Shown here piece after piece: positions 1 through 4,792 of a stretch of 5,497 bases of DNA (positions are counted from its first letter, which is position 1; the number at the start of each line of letters is the position of its first letter). Both the position numbers and the translations under genes were made by a program. Source of the DNA: Alphaproteobacteria bacterium (GTDB taxonomy: Bacteria > Pseudomonadota > Alphaproteobacteria > Micavibrionales > Micavibrionaceae). Below the pieces are notes generated by a model, which ran no database searches, had not been told where the DNA came from, and worked only from the letters and a program-made list of their open reading frames with translations. The stretch is from positions 1-5,497 of the forward strand of contig JAUILO010000149.1 in NCBI GenBank assembly GCA_030432775.1, given 5' to 3'.

Positions 1-413
1 CCTTGCGTCATTTTAATTTCCTGAAGATGCTCATTAAACTCAGGATCACTCCTGAGATTGAGGCGCTTTACAACTTTGCGCGCCAATGTGCGGGAACGTA
101 CAACCTCCAACTCACTCAGGATCATCGCTGTATCAGCTTGAAGCGCGGGAAGTGAGGACATGAGACTTTGCATTTCCTGTCCCATGCTTTGCTCCATTCC
201 ACCCTCTTTTACCAAGAACAATGTACGGGCGCTATACCGTGGCATGGTCATATTAAGCGCGGCAAAAGCCAGCCCCACACCCACAAACATTATACCCATC
301 AAAAGCAATTTCCGCCGCCACAGCATGAACAGAAATGCACGCATATCAATATCAGAATCATCGGAAATTTCTGGCCTTTGATAATTTTCCGATGTTGCTG
401 AAACCTTCCGCAT
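1..413 (-). CDS. Wzz/GumC-type polysaccharide chain-length determinant, N-terminal part (cut by window edge)
   Basis: Inner-membrane polysaccharide co-polymerase that would set chain length and couple synthesis to export of an exopolysaccharide or capsule. The ATG lies at 413-411 and the frame stays open to base 1, giving about 137 residues. A cytoplasmic tail of about 25 residues is rich in Asp and Glu. The segment ML WRRK then leads into one hydrophobic helix (about residues 36-53), followed by PRYSARTLFLV, where the periplasmic domain begins. The segment LEVVRSRTLARKVVKRLNL (about 102-120) is the conserved Wzz-domain pattern seen in GumC/ExoP proteins. The start is one base after the stop of the OPX gene and has an AAGGAG ribosome site inside that gene, so the two are probably translationally coupled. 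Whether a C-terminal tyrosine kinase domain is fused cannot be seen. The family call is firm; the polysaccharide exported is unknown. Confidence 0.88.
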   Translation of the reverse strand, partial: MRKVSATSENYQRPEISDDSDIDMRAFLFMLWRRKLLLMGIMFVGVGLAFAALNMTMPRYSARTLFLVKEGGMEQSMGQEMQSLMSSLPALQADTAMILSELEVVRSRTLARKVVKRLNLRSDPEFNEHLQEIKMTQ

Positions 414-414
414 T

Positions 415-996
415 TTAGAAAAAACGCTCCTTCACCATGATAACATCACCCGGCTTTGTCTGTGATTCCACGCTGATCTTGCCTATAGGCTCCATCTTGC
501 CATTTTTAAGCCGCAATATCTCGACCTCGTCCTCCTTGGCACGATAGGTAAACCCGCCCGCCATAGCCACAGCCTTTAAAACCGTCATATCGGATACGTA
601 GTTATAACTGCCGGGCGTTTTAACCTCGCCCATGATGTAAAAGGGCCTGTGCGTATCAATATCGATAGAAACACTTGGCTTTCTCAAATACCCGTCTTTT
701 AATCTGGATTCCAGGTTAAATGCCAATGCCTGCGCTGACAGCCCTGCTGCCTTGATTTCCCCGATCAACGGGAAAGATATGATTCCTTCACTGGAAACAT
801 TATACACGCCCGATAAATCGGCTTCTCCGAACACATTGATGCGCAAACGATCACCGGCATCCAAAACGTAATGAAAAGATGATTCGTCCTGAATGTTTTC
901 CGCCGCATAAGAGACAGGTATAGAAGCCTGAATTGCCCCAAACAACAGGAAAAACAAGAGTAAAACCGTAGATTTAAGCCTTGTATACAGACGCAT
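415..996 (-). CDS. Short outer-membrane polysaccharide export (OPX, Wza/GumB-like) periplasmic protein
   Basis: Export protein expected to act with the Wzz-like protein encoded next, carrying a polysaccharide across the periplasm and outer membrane. From the ATG at 996-994 it has 193 residues. Residues 1-31 form a signal peptide: Arg and Lys near the start, a Leu/Phe-rich core, and VSYA followed by AEN as the cleavage site. A polysaccharide-export domain follows (about 40-112, beginning YVLDAGDRLRINVFGEADL). Then comes an SLBB domain (about 118-165, with FYIMGEVKTPGSY and LKAVAMAGGFTYRA). It ends GDVIMVKERFF, an ending common in GumB-type proteins. It has no lipobox Cys and none of the C-terminal helix with which Wza (about 380 residues) spans the outer membrane. 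The start is not certain: the frame is open upstream, with an ATG at 1059-1057 behind a GGGGA site. The signal peptide favours 996, although its ribosome site is poor. Confidence 0.85.
   Translation of the reverse strand: MRLYTRLKSTVLLLFFLLFGAIQASIPVSYAAENIQDESSFHYVLDAGDRLRINVFGEADLSGVYNVSSEGIISFPLIGEIKAAGLSAQALAFNLESRLKDGYLRKPSVSIDIDTHRPFYIMGEVKTPGSYNYVSDMTVLKAVAMAGGFTYRAKEDEVEILRLKNGKMEPIGKISVESQTKPGDVIMVKERFF
427..432 (-). promoter_or_regulatory. Ribosome binding site of the Wzz-like gene
   Basis: On the minus strand this reads AAGGAG, a near-perfect Shine-Dalgarno sequence, inside the last codons of the OPX gene. It lies 13 bases before the ATG at 413-411, slightly longer than the usual spacing. 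It supports that ATG as the true start and indicates that the two export genes are expressed from one mRNA. Confidence 0.6.
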
Positions 997-1126
997 AATT
1001 GCAACATGCAAATTTGTTAGACGGTAGAAATACGCATAAACCACGCAAAAACAATTCATGGTAATCCCCAAGAAAAACCAATACAAGTTTAACGCGAATA
1101 AAAGCCTTATTGAGAGCGGGATAATA

Positions 1127-1984
1127 TTAGGAAGAAGCTTTGGATATAACAGTTTCGTGAAAAAGCTTTTCAGCCGTGGGCAACGCCACCAAAGTCACAG
1201 AAAGATTAACCGGCGCTCCGCCCGAGGAATCCACGGGATTTTCACCGCCAAAAGCACGAATATAACGGTTGGCTGCTTCAACAGGCTCCGTTTCATATGT
1301 CGGTCTTTGCAGTAGCAAACCAAACTCGTTTTTGGCCGTCTGGCCAATGATATCGCTTTGACGACGCATCTCGACCAGGATTTTTGAAAGATTAGCTACG
1401 GTATATCCGGCAGCATAAGAACCATCAAGTTCAAGTAATTCACGGTAATTTTCAATCTCGAAAAACAAAATATAAGTTTGTTCACCATATCGATTGGCGC
1501 GATCAATGGCAGATAGAAATAGCTGATTAAATGCTGAACGGGCGATAACACCGCCAGCACTTGGAAAATCAATACTGTCATCACCGATGCGGGATGCCAA
1601 TACACTCAAAAACTCGGCCTGTTCACGAATTTTCTCAAAATGCTGATTGGCAGCTTCATTGTCTTCGAACACAGGAGACAAAACCGTATTTGCCCCCATG
1701 CGGATAGCGTTTTCGCGTGCCAGATCATCGGATAACAAACAAAGATAGGTATAGTTATTGCTGACACGACGCAAAGATTTAATAAAAGGCGGCAGCTCTT
1801 TTTCAGGCTCTTGCCAATAGCTAGGATCCAAAAACAAAACATCTGCCGCCTTGGATTGTAGCGCTGAGAGAAGATCTTCTGCTTTAGGACTCATATAACG
1901 GGCATGATGTCCGGCAGACAGTAAGCCTTCTTGCAACGCTTCTCCCTGCTTTTGATCGTGATGAATAACTAAAATTTCAGACAT
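1127..1984 (-). CDS. Degenerate receiver plus degenerate GGDEF protein with RxxD site; putative c-di-GMP-binding regulator
   Basis: A 285-residue cytoplasmic protein with no signal peptide or membrane helix. Residues 1-120 resemble a response-regulator receiver: ILVIHHD at the start, a phosphoacceptor-like Asp53 in DVLFLDP, Ser85 in the Thr/Ser position, and IRMGANTVLSPVF at the end. The usual acidic pair is replaced by His8-His9 and the conserved Lys by Ser103, so normal phosphorylation is doubtful. Residues about 149-285 resemble a GGDEF domain: RSAF, then RANRYG, then ILFFEIENY, then RRQSDIIGQTAKNEFGLLL. The signature reads AKNEF, so cyclase activity is unlikely. Arg208-x-x-Asp211 stands five residues before it, the geometry of the c-di-GMP inhibitory site. 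The usual C-terminal AK..GRN segment is missing. It is the first of three co-directional genes, followed after 130 bases by the OPX gene. By analogy with PelD and PopA it may sense c-di-GMP; this is inference. Confidence 0.75.
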   Translation of the reverse strand: MSEILVIHHDQKQGEALQEGLLSAGHHARYMSPKAEDLLSALQSKAADVLFLDPSYWQEPEKELPPFIKSLRRVSNNYTYLCLLSDDLARENAIRMGANTVLSPVFEDNEAANQHFEKIREQAEFLSVLASRIGDDSIDFPSAGGVIARSAFNQLFLSAIDRANRYGEQTYILFFEIENYRELLELDGSYAAGYTVANLSKILVEMRRQSDIIGQTAKNEFGLLLQRPTYETEPVEAANRYIRAFGGENPVDSSGGAPVNLSVTLVALPTAEKLFHETVISKASS

Positions 1985-2083
1985 TGTATGATTGTTTTGC
2001 CGTTAATAAAGTCTGTTTATATTACACAAGAACACACACGCAAAAAAGCCGCAAATATATCAAATCAGTATACAAGCAAAGGT

Positions 2084-2110
2084 TTGACAAAACCCTAAGA
2101 GTGCTATAGA
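2084..2110 (+). promoter_or_regulatory. Predicted housekeeping promoter of the tRNA-Leu/rnd transcript
   Basis: A perfect -35 hexamer TTGACA (2084-2089) is followed by GCTATAGA (2103-2110), whose -10 core TATAGA lies at 2105-2110. The 15-base hexamer spacing is short for the E. coli rule. It agrees well with the published Caulobacter housekeeping pattern (TTGAC, a short spacer, then GCTANAWC). Transcription would begin near 2117, about 35 bases before the tRNA. The promoter sits in the 166-base divergent gap at 1985-2150. No comparably good promoter is visible there for the minus-strand genes. Confidence 0.6.
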
Positions 2111-2128
2111 GAATTCGCATTGTTTTTA

Positions 2129-2145
2129 AACGGCTTTTAGCTGTT
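2129..2145 (+). other. Small hairpin in the tRNA 5' leader
   Basis: AACGGCT (2129-2135) can pair with AGCTGTT (2139-2145) across a TTT loop: seven pairs including one G-T wobble. It lies between the predicted transcription start and the tRNA, ending five bases before the first tRNA base. It would be part of the 5' leader removed by RNase P. No U-run follows, so it is not a terminator. It may be incidental. Confidence 0.3.
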
Positions 2146-2150
2146 ACAAT

Positions 2151-2238
2151 GCCCAGGTGGCGGAATTGGTAGACGCGCTAGCTTCAGGTGCTAGTTCCCT
2201 TTATGGGAGTGAAGGTTCAAGTCCTTTCCTGGGCACCA
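2151..2238 (+). tRNA. tRNA-Leu, anticodon CAG
   Basis: An 88-base class II tRNA reading the codon CUG. The acceptor GCCCAGG (2151-2157) pairs fully with CCTGGGC (2228-2234), followed by discriminator A and an encoded CCA (2236-2238). The D arm contains GGTAGACGC. The anticodon stem CTAGC/GCTAG encloses the loop TTCAGGT, giving anticodon CAG. A long variable arm with a CCC/GGG stem is characteristic of Leu, Ser and Tyr isotypes. The T arm is GAAGG, loop TTCAAGT, then CCTTT, with one G-T pair. All arms are intact, so the gene should be functional. It has its own promoter upstream and no terminator before rnd. Confidence 0.97.
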
Positions 2239-2261
2239 TTAAAACGAAGAAAAGCAGGACA

Positions 2262-2873
2262 ATGAATATCACACTACATCAGGGAGACATCCCCGCCGAT
2301 CTGGATTTCGGCAATATCGTAGCCATCGACACAGAAACCATGGGCCTACGCCCCGAACGCGACCGTTTATGCCTCGTACAGCTTTCTGCCGGGGACGGTA
2401 AAGCCCATATCGTGCAACTTTCCGCTGATGATTATAGTGCCCCCAATCTCAAAGCGCTTTTGAGCAATCAAAATGTTATTAAAATCTTTCATTTTGCGCG
2501 TTTTGATATCGCCGTCATGAAGAAATACCTTGGTGTTGAAACAACGCCCGTATATTGCACACGTACAGCATCGAAACTTGTACGTACATACACCGACCGT
2601 CACGGACTTCGTGAAAATTGCCGGGAATTACTAGGCGTGGAACTCAATAAACAACAGCAATCTTCCAACTGGGGTGCGCCGGAATTAAGTGAAGAGCAAC
2701 TAAAATACGCAGCAAACGATGTTTTGTACCTGCATCAACTCAAAGAAAAGCTGGATACTATGTTAGAAGCATCTGGACGTATACAGCTTGCCCAGAAATG
2801 TTTTGAGTTCTTGCCAGTACGTGCCGACCTTGATCTTGAAGGCTGGCCCGATCAGGATATTTTTGAACACTAG
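2262..2873 (+). CDS. rnd: Ribonuclease D (DEDDy 3'-5' exoribonuclease), short form
   Basis: A cytoplasmic exonuclease that trims the 3' ends of tRNA precursors and other small RNAs using two metal ions. The 203-residue product has all five DEDDy catalytic residues: Asp23 and Glu25 in IDTET, Asp82 in FHFARFDIAVM, and Tyr149 and Asp153 in YAANDVLYL. The family block CTRTASKLVRTYTDRHGL is also present. E. coli RNase D (about 375 residues) has two HRDC domains after the nuclease; these are absent, as is usual for alphaproteobacterial forms of about 200 residues. The ATG at 2262 has AGGA two bases upstream, a tight spacing. The frame is open back to a GTG at 2157, but those codons are the tRNA itself, so the longer start is false. 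The gene lies 23 bases after the tRNA and 8 bases before kdsD. Confidence 0.95.
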   Translation: MNITLHQGDIPADLDFGNIVAIDTETMGLRPERDRLCLVQLSAGDGKAHIVQLSADDYSAPNLKALLSNQNVIKIFHFARFDIAVMKKYLGVETTPVYCTRTASKLVRTYTDRHGLRENCRELLGVELNKQQQSSNWGAPELSEEQLKYAANDVLYLHQLKEKLDTMLEASGRIQLAQKCFEFLPVRADLDLEGWPDQDIFEH

Positions 2874-2881
2874 AAATCACT

Positions 2882-3868
2882 ATGGCATTACAAAGCGACA
2901 TCAATAGCGCCAAACGCGTTTTAGACCTCGAAGCAAAAGCTTTATCCGATTTGTCAGCTTCTATTGATGATGGGTTTGCCGCTGCGGTGAGTGCAATCCA
3001 TGAAATGAAAAATGCCCCCACGCGTGCGGGGCGCCTTATTGTCGCCGGCATTGGAAAAAGCGGTCATGTAGCCCGTAAAATTGCCGCCACAATGGCCTCC
3101 ACGGGCACGCCGGCACATTTCGTACACCCCGGTGAAGCCAGCCACGGCGATCTAGGCATGATCACGGATAACGATGTTGTTCTGATGCTCTCTAACTCCG
3201 GTGAAAACGCAGAACTATCAGACCTCATTCATTATACACGCCGCTTTAACATCAAGTTGATTGCAATTACCAGCAAGCCGGATAGCACATTGGGTTCTTA
3301 TGCCGATATATCGCTTATTCTCCCTGCCGTGCCCGAAGCTTGTCCTAACGGTATGGCCCCGACAACCTCGACAACAATGATGATCGCAATGGGAGATGCT
3401 CTGGCAGTAGCTCTTTTGGAGCGCATGGGTTTAACTAAAGAACAATACAAAGTCTTCCATCCCGGCGGTAAATTGGGCCAGCGCCTGATGAAAGTATCAG
3501 AATTAATGATCAAATATGACGATCTGCCTTTCGTTGATGAAGACAGCACGATGGATCAAGCCATCTTGGTTCTATCAGAAAAAAACCTTGGCACCGTGAT
3601 CGTTAAAAAGTCAGACGGCAATATGGCAGGAATCATTACAGACGGCGACCTAAAGCGCCACATGGCACCAGATCTACTTCAGAAAAAAGTAACGAAAGTC
3701 ATGACGACCAATCCCCGCAGTATTAGTTCCAGCGCTTTGGCTGCCGAAGCCATGGAAATCATGACCAGCACACCGGGCCATTACCTTACAAGCCTTATTG
3801 TTATAGATGATGGAAAATTAACGGGTATGATCCGTCTGCAGGATTGCCTGCAAGCCGGACTTGCCTAG
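2882..3868 (+). CDS. kdsD: Arabinose-5-phosphate isomerase, KpsF/GutQ family
   Basis: Converts D-ribulose 5-phosphate to D-arabinose 5-phosphate, the first committed step towards Kdo, the sugar linking lipid A to the LPS core. At 328 residues it matches E. coli KdsD. A SIS sugar-isomerase domain (about 35-185) contains VAGIGKSGHVARKIAAT, HPGEASHGDLGMI and LSNSGENAEL. Two CBS domains follow (about 205-265 and 272-328), with MAGIITDGDLKRHM in the first and LTGMIRLQDCLQAGLA at the end. Lys59, Glu111, Glu152 and His193 (in VFHPGGKLG) fall at the same numbers as the active-site residues reported for the E. coli enzyme. The ATG is 8 bases after the rnd stop and has no clear Shine-Dalgarno site, suggesting translation coupled to rnd. 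Its place before lptC and lptA supports kdsD over the catabolic gutQ or capsule kpsF paralogues. Confidence 0.94.
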   Translation: MALQSDINSAKRVLDLEAKALSDLSASIDDGFAAAVSAIHEMKNAPTRAGRLIVAGIGKSGHVARKIAATMASTGTPAHFVHPGEASHGDLGMITDNDVVLMLSNSGENAELSDLIHYTRRFNIKLIAITSKPDSTLGSYADISLILPAVPEACPNGMAPTTSTTMMIAMGDALAVALLERMGLTKEQYKVFHPGGKLGQRLMKVSELMIKYDDLPFVDEDSTMDQAILVLSEKNLGTVIVKKSDGNMAGIITDGDLKRHMAPDLLQKKVTKVMTTNPRSISSSALAAEAMEIMTSTPGHYLTSLIVIDDGKLTGMIRLQDCLQAGLA

Positions 3869-3880
3869 CAACCAAGCATA

Positions 3881-4792
3881 ATGCAAAGTGTTGGCATGGA
3901 AACGCCAGACGATAACAATCAACCGGATTTAAGTGCGAAAGAGCGACTTGACCGCATTGGCCGCGTCGAGGTAAAGCCGCGCGATCACGGATATAGACAT
4001 AGCCGCTTTATTCGTAAAGCACGCATTATTCTTCCTGTCATAGCCTTGATCTTAATCGGCGCTGTCTTTCTATGGACCGAGCGTGAAAGTGCTATCGTTC
4101 CTCTCACCTTGGAAGAACTGGCCGCAAAAGACACAATTGAGGAATATGTAGACCCTTTAGCGCCCGAATCAACAGAGCCCGAAGATTTGACAGTAAAAAC
4201 AGAAATAGTGCCGCCGCCTTTTCCCGAGCAGCAGAACACAATTTCACAACGCTTAAACGAACCTACAGAAACCAATACCATACCTGAAAATATCGACCTT
4301 CCTGCTGCCATCACTGAACAACCCAGCCCGCAAATCAGCAAGAATGAATTAACCAATCCCCGCTTTGAAAGCAAAGATTCAAGAGGCCAACCTTTTACTA
4401 TTACAGCCCAAAAAGCGGTTCAAGGACAAGATAATGATGGCGTATTAGAGCTTGAAAAACCTGTTGCTGATATTCTTTTAAAATCTGGCGCATGGCTTGC
4501 TATTTCCGCAGAACATGGCGCGTACACCGAAGAAGTACAGTCACTTAAATTGCAGGGCGATGTACGTCTTTTTCATGATACAGGTTATGAGTTAAAAACA
4601 GCACAGCTTGATCTGGACATGCTAGAAGCAAAAGCAATATCGAATCAGGATGTATATATACAAGGACCGGCAGGAACGCTTACAGCAAAAGGCTTGAAAG
4701 GTGATCAAACAATTGGAAAACTTAGTTTTACAGGGCCTGCAAAACTAACGCTTTATGATGCAGGCAATATGAGTTTGGGGAGACTAAAATAA
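3881..4792 (+). CDS. lptC: LPS export ABC transporter periplasmic protein LptC, long-linker form
   Basis: A bitopic inner-membrane protein that receives LPS from LptB2FG and passes it to LptA. Of 303 residues, about 46 are cytoplasmic and basic near the membrane (HSRFIRKAR). One transmembrane helix follows (about 47-65, IILPVIALILIGAVFLW). A linker rich in Pro, Glu and Thr spans about 66-152. A beta-jellyroll LptC domain runs from about 155 to 303, starting NELTNPRFESKDSRGQPFTI and containing WLAISAEHGAYTEEVQSLKL. E. coli LptC has 191 residues; most of the extra length is the linker. The start could be the ATG at 3881 or the one at 3896; neither has a good ribosome site, and the choice changes only five residues. 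It lies 12 bases after kdsD, and its stop overlaps the lptA start by one base. Confidence 0.88.
   Translation: MQSVGMETPDDNNQPDLSAKERLDRIGRVEVKPRDHGYRHSRFIRKARIILPVIALILIGAVFLWTERESAIVPLTLEELAAKDTIEEYVDPLAPESTEPEDLTVKTEIVPPPFPEQQNTISQRLNEPTETNTIPENIDLPAAITEQPSPQISKNELTNPRFESKDSRGQPFTITAQKAVQGQDNDGVLELEKPVADILLKSGAWLAISAEHGAYTEEVQSLKLQGDVRLFHDTGYELKTAQLDLDMLEAKAISNQDVYIQGPAGTLTAKGLKGDQTIGKLSFTGPAKLTLYDAGNMSLGRLK
4777..4782 (+). promoter_or_regulatory. Ribosome binding site of lptA
   Basis: GGGGAG lies nine bases before the lptA ATG, within the last codons of lptC. It is the clearest ribosome site on the plus strand of this window. With the TAATG stop-start overlap it fixes the lptA start at 4792. 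Confidence 0.6.

Noticed and set aside
160..401. Two plus-strand open frames of 73 and 77 codons
   Set aside because: They lie antisense to the well-supported Wzz-like coding sequence and have no recognisable domain or ribosome site.
1135..1170. Repeated AAGCTTT and the palindrome AAAAGCTTTT
   Set aside because: They lie within the last codons of the receiver-GGDEF gene and are too short and AT-rich to be more than chance.
2019..2024. Leftward -10 element TAATAT for the receiver-GGDEF gene
   Set aside because: No acceptable -35 element lies 15 to 19 bases upstream, and the region is AT-rich, so a lone hexamer is weak evidence.
2025..2040. CA-rich run in the divergent gap
   Set aside because: It is too short and irregular to call a microsatellite or an operator.
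2040..2052. Leftward GCGGC followed by a T-run, resembling the end of an intrinsic terminator
   Set aside because: No complementary stem arm is found just upstream on that strand, and no leftward gene ends there.
2067..2090. Leftward promoter TTGTCA (2090-2085) with TATACT (2072-2067)
   Set aside because: The two hexamers are good but only 12 bases apart, too close for normal housekeeping spacing; the -35 match is a by-product of the rightward TTGACA.
2157..2261. 35-residue N-terminal extension of RNase D starting at GTG 2157
   Set aside because: These codons are the tRNA-Leu gene itself; the RNase D fold begins at the ATG at 2262.
3985..4374. 129-codon minus-strand open frame
   Set aside because: It is antisense to the lptC linker. 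Its Ser/Gly-rich composition is what the reverse complement of a low-complexity region gives.
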